From: an uncultured Bacilli bacterium
GTDB lineage: Bacteria; Bacillota_I; Bacilli_A; RF39; UBA660
Direction: 5' to 3'
NCBI GenBank assembly: GCA_947625005.1
Contig: CANQNA010000015.1
Location: forward strand, 1 to 16,303
DNA length: 16,303 nt
Shown here: one piece after another, positions 8,136-14,541 of the stretch
Layout of the letters: each line of letters starts with the position of its first letter
How positions within the stretch are numbered: position 1 is the first letter of the stretch
Position numbers and translations under genes: made by a program
Notes under the pieces: model-generated
What the model was told of the DNA's origin: nothing
Database searches by the model: none
The model's input: only the letters and a program-made list of their open reading frames with translations

Positions 8136-10301
8136 CTAAAACTTATAAACCATTTTTATTTTTAAATTATTTTTATTGGAAAGTTCTGCCTTAATTCCAA
8201 ATTTCTTTTCTTCTCCTGATTTTATAGCAATTTTCTTTACATTTTGGCTGCTCTCTTCATAACTTTCACCCAAAAAAACAATTTCTTTTCCTTTTTTCTT
8301 CTTTACCTGAAAAGAATGCCCTTTACTGACCGGTTTAAAAGTTACCTGTTTTAATTTTTCGAGAGCCTCCCTTTCCACACTATCATAATCACCGCTGTCT
8401 AATACAGAATTACGATAAAATTTACCAAATGCCTTCAATAAATGAGAGGCTGTAAAACCATAAGCCCCAAGAGATGCCAAACGAATATCCTGATCAATTG
8501 CATATTCTTTACTCCCTATCGTTCCTGCCTCTTGGTTATTTTCTTCATAATTTAATACAATACTAATACTTCCTTTCATGCGTCTGCTTAAATATGCTGA
8601 AATAATTATTATAACAATTGCTATCGCAGCAACAATTGCAGCAACCATCCCAAAGCCATACTTTGAAAGAAATGTTTCTCCCTTTATTTTTATTGTTATT
8701 ACTTCATCCTCTCCATACCCATTTGATACCGCAATATCTATTTTTTCACTGCCTGCCTCTTTTGCTGATATGGTCAAAATAGAATCTTCCAAAATCTCTG
8801 TAATTTTATCATTATCTTTTCCGTTTAATGCCATATCAAAAGCGATTTCTTCTCCTTCTGGATCTGTAAAATAATCAAGTAAGTCAATTTTTTTCGTTGC
8901 CCCTTTTTTTAAATTAACTTCTGACAATTTTTTTACTTGTTCTACAGGTAATTTCTTGGCAGAAACAGTCATTTTTTCACTGTCACGATACCATCCCTTA
9001 TCCTCTATATGTACGGTAATCGTATAATCGCCAATCTCACCCATTTTCATTTCTGCTGTAAATCCCTTGTTTCCGGCAGACATTTTGACACTATCGGAAG
9101 AAATTTCTTTCCCATTCTGTGTTATAGTTATTTTGGCAGTTGCCTGTAGTTTTTTATAAAAAGCTTTTCCTGTAACAGATTCCCCATTATTTAACAAAGA
9201 AGATGAAATTGTAATAATACCTCCTCTTTGAGCCTTGTCTACTGCTGCATCTGCCTGTATTGACAAGTCATAATTATATACAAGACTTACCTGAATTTTA
9301 TCTTTCTTTGCCCCTTTTACAGAAATTTTCCATTTTCCTGCTGCTGGTTTTACTATTTTTAAAACAGAATATTTTTTCCCGGAAGTGTAAACATAATCTT
9401 CCCCATCCAGTTTTACTTTTTTCCCTTTTGGATTATATAATTTTACATCTGATAATTTAGAATTCGATAATATTACAACATTAGCCTCTGCTACATTTTC
9501 ATTATCAACATTAAATGTAACCGTCCCTTTTCCATTGATTGTGCCTAACTTTGTTTCATTAATACTTCCTATATCTGTAAATATAGAATTAAATGTTTTT
9601 AATAATTCGGAAGCTTTATTAATAATATAATATTTTCCATCTGTATCAGAAGCAATTTTACTTAAAGTTACTTTATCCACCTTTTCATTGTTATTTAGCC
9701 CAATACAATAAACCTTATATCCTTTTTTTTGAGCCTCATCAATTGCATTTTCTATATCTGTTTTTGCTTCAGATAACTTTCTTTTTTTCCCTGTATTTAA
9801 ATTACCATCTGTAAAAAACAAAATTGTCTTTTGATTATTTCCCTCTGCATTACCTAAAACAGAAACTGCTTTTTTCAATGCCAGTCCATAATCAGTAACC
9901 CCGGAACCATATTTTATATCATCCAAATATTCTTTTAAATAATCTTTATTTTTTTCACTGTCAACCACTGTTATTAAATCAGAAGCATTGGCTTTGCTTG
10001 CAAAATCAACAACCGCTACATGAGAACCTGTATTACGCATCATATCCAAAAACATTTTAGCTCCGGTAACAGCAACTCTGTCTTTATCTGATTTCAGCAT
10101 CGAACCACTCTTATCCATAACAAAGACAACATCTAAATTACTCTGATCCACTTTATCGGCACTTGTTTGTTGTCTGGTATCCTCTGTTTTTTTGGTTATT
10201 GTGTTCTCTTCTTCCTTATTTTCTTTTCCACACCCTGCAATCATCAGTATACAAAAAAACATGATAAGAAAAATTTTTTTTAAGTTCCATTGATTTTTCA
10301 T
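8136..10301 (-). CDS. vWA-domain lipoprotein with C-terminal membrane span and cytoplasmic tail
   Basis: The 721-residue protein starts with a lipoprotein signal (hydrophobic 10-22, lipobox IAGC with Cys24). A Thr/Glu/Lys-rich linker follows, then a vWA domain at about 55-245 with a complete MIDAS: DKSGS at 63-67, Thr136 in GVTDYG, and Asp165 in FTDG. Next come predicted beta-rich, Ig-like regions (about 255-545), a TM helix at about 548-570 with Arg-Arg after it, and a 150-residue basic tail that should be cytoplasmic. The vWA domain would bind metal and protein ligands outside the cell. The topology could connect an outer signal to cytoplasmic tubulin-like filaments, matching the known vWA/tubulin-like association. 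AAGGAGG lies 6 nt before the ATG. The gene follows the YARHG gene by 35 bases. Domain calls are firm; the coupling role is inferred. Confidence 0.88.
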   Translation of the reverse strand: MKNQWNLKKIFLIMFFCILMIAGCGKENKEEENTITKKTEDTRQQTSADKVDQSNLDVVFVMDKSGSMLKSDKDRVAVTGAKMFLDMMRNTGSHVAVVDFASKANASDLITVVDSEKNKDYLKEYLDDIKYGSGVTDYGLALKKAVSVLGNAEGNNQKTILFFTDGNLNTGKKRKLSEAKTDIENAIDEAQKKGYKVYCIGLNNNEKVDKVTLSKIASDTDGKYYIINKASELLKTFNSIFTDIGSINETKLGTINGKGTVTFNVDNENVAEANVVILSNSKLSDVKLYNPKGKKVKLDGEDYVYTSGKKYSVLKIVKPAAGKWKISVKGAKKDKIQVSLVYNYDLSIQADAAVDKAQRGGIITISSSLLNNGESVTGKAFYKKLQATAKITITQNGKEISSDSVKMSAGNKGFTAEMKMGEIGDYTITVHIEDKGWYRDSEKMTVSAKKLPVEQVKKLSEVNLKKGATKKIDLLDYFTDPEGEEIAFDMALNGKDNDKITEILEDSILTISAKEAGSEKIDIAVSNGYGEDEVITIKIKGETFLSKYGFGMVAAIVAAIAIVIIIISAYLSRRMKGSISIVLNYEENNQEAGTIGSKEYAIDQDIRLASLGAYGFTASHLLKAFGKFYRNSVLDSGDYDSVEREALEKLKQVTFKPVSKGHSFQVKKKKGKEIVFLGESYEESSQNVKKIAIKSGEEKKFGIKAELSNKNNLKIKMVYKF

Positions 10302-10336
10302 AATTGTCCTCCTTAAATATTTATCTTAAAAGGATA

Positions 10337-11212
10337 TTAACGATATCCCTTTTTTTCTTCATATTTTACAATGAAATCCCGATTAGCCACTTCATATTTA
10401 TTAAAGACATTTTCATTGAAATCTTCCGGCTCAATTGTCCCATGATACCAGCTTTTAGAAGTAAAGTATTTCTGAAGCTCTTCATCATCGAACTTTCTCC
10501 CATGTCTTGCAAATAATTCATTTCTTGCTAATCTGCATTCTTTTTTCGATAATCCTTTTAAATCCTTCATGCTCAAATAACTGGAGTCGCTATCAGGAAG
10601 AATATATTCATCGGAACTTTTTTGTTTTTCTTTTTTATTTTTATTAGATGTGTTTGTTGTTTCCTTTTCTTCATCTTTATCTATGTTACTTTTCTTTACA
10701 ACAGCATTAACTGATTCTTCTTCTATATCATTTTCCTGCTCTTGCTGCACTTCTGTAGTGTTATTTTCATTTTTTAAAGACTCTGTTTCTTTATCTGTCA
10801 CGATAAATTTTGAATAAAATGCCCAAAATAATGATATAGCAATTATCGTTTGTAAAATCCAATGTTTCTTTTTCTTTTTTATATCAACAAGATTTTGGCT
10901 ATCATTCTCTTCACACTCTTTATTCGCTCTTTCCTGTTTCACAAGTTGATCATCATTTTCTACTATAGACAAAATCTCTTTTTCAGAGTTCTGCTTTTCT
11001 TCCTCTGTATCTGCAATTTCCCCTTCACTTTCAGTATCCCGTTCTTCTTTCGCATACACAGCCTCTTCTCCTGTATTCTTATTTTTTTCAACAGATAAAA
11101 CTTCTTCACTCACTGCTGCTATAGTCGCAGTCCCACACTCTGTACAATAAAAGGTATAAGCATCTTCTGTATGCCCACAATTAGGACAAATTCTCATTTT
11201 TTCTGTATTCAT
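10337..11212 (-). CDS. Zinc-ribbon, single-TM protein with C-terminal YARHG domain
   Basis: The 291-residue protein has an N-terminal zinc ribbon (C9-x2-C12 and C23-x2-C26), then a long Glu/Lys-rich linker. One TM helix at about 118-138 follows a KKKKK stretch. A second acidic/lysine-rich linker comes next, and then a YARHG domain at about 208-285 (NELFARHGRKF at 231-241, with SWYHGTI). The basic flank puts the ribbon in the cytoplasm and the YARHG domain outside, where such domains are thought to act at the cell wall or surface. The ribosome site ACAGGAG lies 6 nt before the ATG. The gene sits between the M48 and vWA genes with short gaps, consistent with one operon. It may sense or anchor the envelope side of the system; no partner is proven. 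Confidence 0.82.
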   Translation of the reverse strand: MNTEKMRICPNCGHTEDAYTFYCTECGTATIAAVSEEVLSVEKNKNTGEEAVYAKEERDTESEGEIADTEEEKQNSEKEILSIVENDDQLVKQERANKECEENDSQNLVDIKKKKKHWILQTIIAISLFWAFYSKFIVTDKETESLKNENNTTEVQQEQENDIEEESVNAVVKKSNIDKDEEKETTNTSNKNKKEKQKSSDEYILPDSDSSYLSMKDLKGLSKKECRLARNELFARHGRKFDDEELQKYFTSKSWYHGTIEPEDFNENVFNKYEVANRDFIVKYEEKKGYR

Positions 11213-11282
11213 GATGACTCCTGTTATTAAATCATGATTACCATCAACTTTTCTGATTTAAATGAATACTATTTCCTATCTT

Positions 11283-12191
11283 TTACCATTGCCTTTTATA
11301 TGCACATCCAAGCTCCTGCAAATATGCAATTCTGGAATCGTTACTTGGATGGGATGAATTTAAAGCTGCCCACAATCCTCTCGCATGAGATGCTCCAAGA
11401 CCATCCAAAAACTCACAAAGCTCTATGCCAAATCCCAGTTTCATAGAAAACTCATCCGCCTTATTTTCATTTTTTCTTGATGAATACAAACATAACAATA
11501 CTCCAATTCTCGTCCATATTCCCATCAAAGTTATCAATAAAAAGTCTATAAAAATTTTATAAATCCATGCAGATATGGTCAATACCGCACTTTTGGATAC
11601 AAATCCAAACAGAATTACAATCATTGTTGTAAGAATTTTTGTAAATACCCTGCAAATAAAGAAAAATATATTCACAATAAGATTTCCAACTGCAATAATC
11701 AAGATAGCATCCGTATCCTTATGTACCAAATGTCCAAATTCATGTGCAAGAACTGCCTTTATATACCGATCCGGATAACGCAGCAGCCCTTTTGTTACAC
11801 ACACTGTCCTCCTGCCAGTTGCAAATGCATTTGGATCATCTTCATCTTCCACTATATAAAGCTTTACATCATCAGGAATTTCAGGATTGCTGCGCTTTAC
11901 TTTTTCATAAACTTCCCTGAACAATGGTTCCAAACGCTCTTTATAATCAATTCTGGATATCGGTTTACAATTATTCTGAAATCGTAATATAAACTCTCCA
12001 AATGGAGATAAGGATACTCCCAAAATAATGATATATACCAAAAATCCTAAAAAAATACCTGATACACCGCCGCCAAAACAATCTCCTAATATAAGCGAAA
12101 CAAAAATTGTATTTAGTGTCAACCATATACAAACACCTATATTATTTTTCTTAATCATATTCTTCACAAAATCCAAAAAATAAAACCCCAT
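11283..12191 (-). CDS. M48-family membrane metallopeptidase (HtpX-like)
   Basis: The 302-residue protein has the zinc motif HEFGH at 150-154, a third ligand Glu242 in ENKADEF, and the upstream NAFATGRRTVCVTKGLL block typical of HtpX/M48B peptidases. TM segments lie near 17-36, 43-65, 162-182, 185-205 and 212-236, so the active site should be on the cytoplasmic face, as in HtpX. AGAGGAG precedes the ATG at a suitable distance. HtpX-type enzymes cleave damaged or specific membrane proteins. Here the gene lies within a run of envelope genes with short intergenic gaps, so it more likely processes a protein of this set than serves as the housekeeping copy; that is inference. Confidence 0.9.
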   Translation of the reverse strand: MGFYFLDFVKNMIKKNNIGVCIWLTLNTIFVSLILGDCFGGGVSGIFLGFLVYIIILGVSLSPFGEFILRFQNNCKPISRIDYKERLEPLFREVYEKVKRSNPEIPDDVKLYIVEDEDDPNAFATGRRTVCVTKGLLRYPDRYIKAVLAHEFGHLVHKDTDAILIIAVGNLIVNIFFFICRVFTKILTTMIVILFGFVSKSAVLTISAWIYKIFIDFLLITLMGIWTRIGVLLCLYSSRKNENKADEFSMKLGFGIELCEFLDGLGASHARGLWAALNSSHPSNDSRIAYLQELGCAYKRQW

Positions 12192-12222
12192 AACATACTC
12201 CTCTCAATAGTCTATTCTCAGA

Positions 12223-12681
12223 TTAATGCTGCTTTTGATAAATTTCTTTCCATTTCATTACATATTTATGCAATTCTCGCCCACCAGCGCCCCAAATCCA
12301 TTTTGCCTTATAATGAACAGTTTCTGTATAAAAAATATATGAAAAAAAACTACTCCAATCTACTACATTAATTTCTTGAAGTGGTATCTCCATTTTTTTC
12401 TCTGGATATTTTATAATTACTCTCTGACTGGTAATTACTAACGAATAACCTTCTGCTTTTTTTACTAAATATGAGAAAACATATGCAGAAATTATTTCTA
12501 TAACTACCAATGGAAGCCAACCAAATATTAAAATTCCATTATCTTTAATAATGGAATCATCATTTAACCAAATCACTGTAGTAATTACACCCACACCACC
12601 AAAGAATATTGCAATTACTATAGCAGAAATCTTTTTAAAATCCTTCATCGATCGTGATGCAAACAATGTTTCTTCATTCAT
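12223..12681 (-). CDS. Two-TM protein with bacterial PH-like domain
   Basis: The 152-residue protein has two TM helices (about 17-38 and 49-72) followed by a small cytoplasmic beta-rich part. Its GYSLVITSQRVIIKYP...EIPLQEINVVDW pattern (78-109) is typical of bacterial PH-like (bPH) domains such as those of YdbS/YdbT-like proteins. These domains probably mediate protein or membrane contacts; no enzyme motif is seen. GGAGGT lies upstream at a somewhat long spacing of 11 nt. The gene ends 31 bases before the M48 gene. Its role here is unknown; a membrane scaffold for the neighbouring peptidase or tubulin-like proteins is possible. Confidence 0.72.
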   Translation of the reverse strand: MNEETLFASRSMKDFKKISAIVIAIFFGGVGVITTVIWLNDDSIIKDNGILIFGWLPLVVIEIISAYVFSYLVKKAEGYSLVITSQRVIIKYPEKKMEIPLQEINVVDWSSFFSYIFYTETVHYKAKWIWGAGGRELHKYVMKWKEIYQKQH

Positions 12682-12724
12682 ATTGCATTTTTACCTCCAT
12701 AATATTTTCATATCACTTTCGCAC

Positions 12725-12767
12725 TTCCATTCTGACAATATAAATTTTCCATACTGCCAGAATGGAA
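12725..12767. other. Perfect 10-bp inverted repeat in an intergenic gap
   Basis: TTCCATTCTG (12725-12734) and CAGAATGGAA (12758-12767) are exact inverted copies separated by 23 bp, between the Cys-rich and PH-like genes. No T tract follows on either strand. It could be an RNA processing hairpin or a paired operator. Confidence 0.5.
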
Positions 12768-12797
12768 TCCTGCTAATTCCAACAGAAACAATTGTTA

Positions 12798-12986
12798 TTA
12801 CTCATAGGATAAACATCCCTGCCGTTCCGACGGGTAATAATACGAATCATAATGCCTGCAATATTGACGTCCATTACTGTCCTTTCTCCCAGGTTCCCAA
12901 TAACGACATCCATCTGAGCAGTTATGTCCACAAAATTTTCCTTCCGGAAGTTTTATACACTCCGTTTTAACTTTCTTTTCCTGCAT
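12798..12986 (-). CDS. Small cysteine-rich protein, probable metal binder
   Basis: The 62-residue protein has six cysteines at 10, 19, 23, 27, 43 and 58, plus His21 and His45, and is rich in Tyr and Arg near the C-terminus. The C19-x3-C23-x3-C27 spacing suggests a zinc or iron site, though not one I can name. There is no signal peptide or TM helix. A strong AAAGGAGGATG ribosome site makes it a real gene. It lies between the JAB protease (67 bases) and the PH-like gene (116 bases). It does not end in Gly-Gly, so it is not an obvious ubiquitin-like substrate of the JAB enzyme. The function is unknown. Confidence 0.68.
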   Translation of the reverse strand: MQEKKVKTECIKLPEGKFCGHNCSDGCRYWEPGRKDSNGRQYCRHYDSYYYPSERQGCLSYE

Positions 12987-13013
12987 TGCTACATCCTCCT
13001 TTCTTCATTTATA

Positions 13014-13033
13014 AAATCATTTTTTAATGATTT
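13014..13033. other. AT-only hairpin between JAB and Cys-rich genes
   Basis: AAATCATT and AATGATTT pair over 8 bp around a TTTT loop. There is no GC in the stem beyond one pair per arm and only a short T stretch beyond, so it would be at most a weak attenuator. Confidence 0.35.
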
Positions 13034-13053
13034 CCGTATCTATATTCCTATCT

Positions 13054-13494
13054 TTATCTATTTTTCACAATTTTTTTCACAAATATATTATCTTTTCTGA
13101 TAATTATTTCATTTTCAACAATTTTTGCACTAAAAGCTACTAAAATTTCCTTTGGCAATACCAGTGGAAAATATAATTCATTAATATATGCCGGCATACT
13201 TTTCATAATTTTTTCTATATATATTTTATCTTCTCCTGATAATTTTTCTGTTTGAGTCAAGTGATTATGTATAATACCGTAAAACTGAATTGAATTCCCT
13301 GCCCACTGTTTTATATGCTCATTTAACCATGCTATGTTTGGGGTATAACTGCCTGTATCAAATGATTTTCTTCCCAAATCCTCTTGGAAATGGGTAATAA
13401 CTCCCTTATAGCCTCCTAAAATGCCACCTGTTTCATAGCTTAATTCATTAAAAGTTGTCTTTATTAAATTATATGTTTTATTATCTATTTTCAT
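13054..13494 (-). CDS. JAB/JAMM (MPN) metalloprotease
   Basis: The 146-residue protein shows the complete JAMM motif: Glu21 in ETGGILGGY, His76-x-His78, seven residues, Ser86, two residues, Asp89. It is a single-domain prokaryotic JAB protease of usual length. These enzymes cleave isopeptide or peptide bonds, often removing ubiquitin-like proteins or trimming a partner. They also occur in conflict and signalling islands. No ubiquitin-like, E1 or E2 protein is present in this window, so the substrate may be another operon product. No ribosome site is seen before the ATG at 13494; the leader is very AT-rich, which suggests weak or regulated translation. It is the first gene after the putative promoter switch. 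Confidence 0.86.
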   Translation of the reverse strand: MKIDNKTYNLIKTTFNELSYETGGILGGYKGVITHFQEDLGRKSFDTGSYTPNIAWLNEHIKQWAGNSIQFYGIIHNHLTQTEKLSGEDKIYIEKIMKSMPAYINELYFPLVLPKEILVAFSAKIVENEIIIRKDNIFVKKIVKNR

Positions 13495-13519
13495 AATTTA
13501 TAATAATTAATTCTAAAAA

Positions 13520-13536
13520 GTGTACTTTTTCGAGTT
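13520..13536 (+). repeat. Left inverted repeat of the putative promoter switch
   Basis: GTGTACTTTTTCGAGTT is an exact inverted copy of 13635-13651. It lies on a local dyad, AAAAAGT-GT-ACTTTTT (13515-13530), whose 7-bp arms flank an asymmetric GT. That is the layout of a serine-recombinase crossover site with a 2-bp overlap. The site is 25 bp upstream of the JAB start codon. Confidence 0.82.
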
Positions 13537-13648
13537 AGAAATTTTTTGTCATTTTTTGTATATTTTTACCAATTTTTGCTTGAAATAAACTAAGTTTTGT
13601 GATAAAATATCTTTCAACAAACCCAGAAATAAGCAACTCGAAAAAGTA
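13523..13648. other. Putative invertible DNA segment carrying a promoter
   Basis: About 125 bp lie between the GT cores of two inverted sites. The segment fills most of the gap between a serine recombinase gene (stop 13682) and the first gene of the protease/vWA operon (start 13494). It contains one clear promoter, now on the plus strand. Flipping it would map position x to 27171 minus x. That would put the promoter on the minus strand with a start near 13556, about 60 nt upstream of the JAB gene. Inversion is inferred from structure, not observed. Confidence 0.72.
13580..13608 (+). promoter_or_regulatory. Near-consensus sigma-A promoter inside the invertible segment
   Basis: TTGAAA (13580-13585) and TAAAAT (13603-13608) are separated by exactly 17 bp, each 5 of 6 to consensus, with a TGA extended -10 at 13600-13602. 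In this orientation it fires rightward, antisense into the recombinase gene, and there is no plus-strand gene for it to serve. I saw no comparable promoter on the minus strand of the segment. Confidence 0.75.
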
Positions 13649-13651
13649 CAC
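13635..13651 (-). repeat. Right inverted repeat of the putative promoter switch
   Basis: On the minus strand this reads GTGTACTTTTTCGAGTT, identical over 17 bp to the left site. Its outer arm is less regular (GAAAGGT-GT-ACTTTTT), but the GT core is in the orientation needed for inversion rather than deletion. It lies 31 bp beyond the recombinase stop codon. Confidence 0.82.
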
Positions 13652-13681
13652 CTTTCCAAATTCATCACATTTCCCTAAAAA

Positions 13682-14290
13682 TCAATTCTTTTCCAGCTTT
13701 TTCGCTTTCCCAAAGAAGGTGCTTTCCGCCATGCCACAGGCTTTAGCCGCCTGTTTTAATGTCAGTTTCTTTTCTTTCCACTGGTCACGTACTTCATAGA
13801 AGTTTTCCGGCACCTGTACGACCGGTCTGCCAAACTTAACTCCCCTTGCCTTTGCCGCAGCAATCCCTTCCGCCTGCCTCTGCCGTATGTTCAAGCGCTC
13901 ATTCTCTGCCACATAGCTTAATAGTGCCAACACAACATCACTGATAAATGTCCCTATCAAGCTTTTTTCCCTTCGGGTATCCAAGATCGGCATATCTATC
14001 ACAACAATATCCGCTTTTTTCTCTTTTGTGATAACTCTCCACTGTTCATTGAGTTCCGCATAATTTCTTCCCAGACGATCGATAGATTTTATGTAAAGAA
14101 CCGAATTTTCCCCTAATTTTTTCAATAATTTTTGATATTGCGGACGTTCAAAATCTTTTCCTGACTGTTTATCCACGTAAATTTGTTTTTCCGGCACTCC
14201 TATGGCAAGAAGCGAAATTCTTTGTCTGTCCTCATTCTGTTCCTGTGTGGATACCCTGATATACCCATAAATTTTTTCCTGACTTTCCAT
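13682..14290 (-). CDS. Small serine recombinase (resolvase/DNA invertase family)
   Basis: With the start at 14290 the protein has 202 residues, the usual length of Hin/Pin-type invertases and Tn3-type resolvases. The catalytic Ser14 lies in YIRVSTQ, with Arg12. SIDRLGR in the middle of the domain, a long E-helix (AENERLNIRQRQAEGIAAAKARG), GVKFGRP, and a C-terminal HTH (LKQAAKACGMAESTFFGKAKK) complete the family pattern. GGAGGT 7 nt upstream fixes the start. A longer in-frame start at 14410 would run through a terminator hairpin and is wrong. Its 3' end abuts two inverted crossover-like sites bracketing a promoter, so its likely job is to flip that segment. It may act on other sites as well. 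Confidence 0.9.
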   Translation of the reverse strand: MESQEKIYGYIRVSTQEQNEDRQRISLLAIGVPEKQIYVDKQSGKDFERPQYQKLLKKLGENSVLYIKSIDRLGRNYAELNEQWRVITKEKKADIVVIDMPILDTRREKSLIGTFISDVVLALLSYVAENERLNIRQRQAEGIAAAKARGVKFGRPVVQVPENFYEVRDQWKEKKLTLKQAAKACGMAESTFFGKAKKLEKN

Positions 14291-14323
14291 AATGTTTACC
14301 TCCAAATATTCTAATTTTTTATA

Positions 14324-14329
14324 AGTATA
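14324..14329 (-). promoter_or_regulatory. Weak candidate -10 element of the recombinase gene
   Basis: The minus strand has TATACT about 34 nt upstream of the recombinase start, downstream of two terminators that isolate the gene from the response regulator. The best -35 at 17 bp is TTCGGA, only 3 of 6. The gene should have its own promoter somewhere here, but this site is tentative. Confidence 0.25.
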
Positions 14330-14384
14330 GGTTTTGCCCATTCTTATCCGAATCATACCATAGAAAATTTCAGAGGAATTTCTT

Positions 14385-14408
14385 AAAAACAAAGCGGGCA
14401 AAGCCCGC
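14385..14408 (-). terminator. GC-rich intrinsic terminator upstream of the recombinase gene
   Basis: On the minus strand a 6-bp all-GC stem, GCGGGC/GCCCGC with a TTT loop, is followed by TTTGTTTTT. This is a typical rho-independent terminator, and it blocks transcripts arriving from the two-component genes. Confidence 0.75.
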
Positions 14409-14424
14409 ATCTGTTCGGATCTTA

Positions 14425-14476
14425 GCCGTTTCCGAAGGAAGCGGCCTCATAGGAAATTCCGAAGAAATTTCCTATG
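14425..14476 (-). other. Two adjacent hairpins in the regulator-recombinase spacer
   Basis: Positions 14448-14476 fold as CATAGGAAATT.../...AATTTCCTATG, about 12 pairs with one bulged base and a C(TTCG)G tetraloop on the minus strand. Positions 14425-14445 form a second stem of eight pairs around a short loop. No T tract follows either one. With the flanking terminators they form a dense array of structures that might be a dispersed palindromic repeat. Confidence 0.5.
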
Positions 14477-14480
14477 AAAT

Positions 14481-14530
14481 AAAAAAAGGAAGAAAGCTTT
14501 TATGGAAATTTTCCTTAAAATCTTTCTTCC
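14481..14530 (-). terminator. Intrinsic terminator of the response-regulator gene
   Basis: GGAAGAAAG and CTTTCTTCC pair (14522-14530 with 14488-14496), extended by AT pairs and an inner palindrome. On the minus strand the stem is followed by seven T residues. It begins 11 bases after the response-regulator stop codon. Confidence 0.85.
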
Positions 14531-14541
14531 TATAACCAATA

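Noticed and set aside
13599..13799. 66-codon plus-strand ORF beginning inside the invertible segment
   Set aside because: It overlaps the promoter's -10 region, so its ATG-equivalent precedes the transcript start, and it is antisense to the recombinase gene without a ribosome site.
14291..14410. N-terminal extension of the recombinase reading frame to an ATG at 14410
   Set aside because: It would encode a terminator stem and T tract and has no ribosome site. The ATG at 14290 has GGAGGT at the right spacing and gives the family's normal N-terminus.
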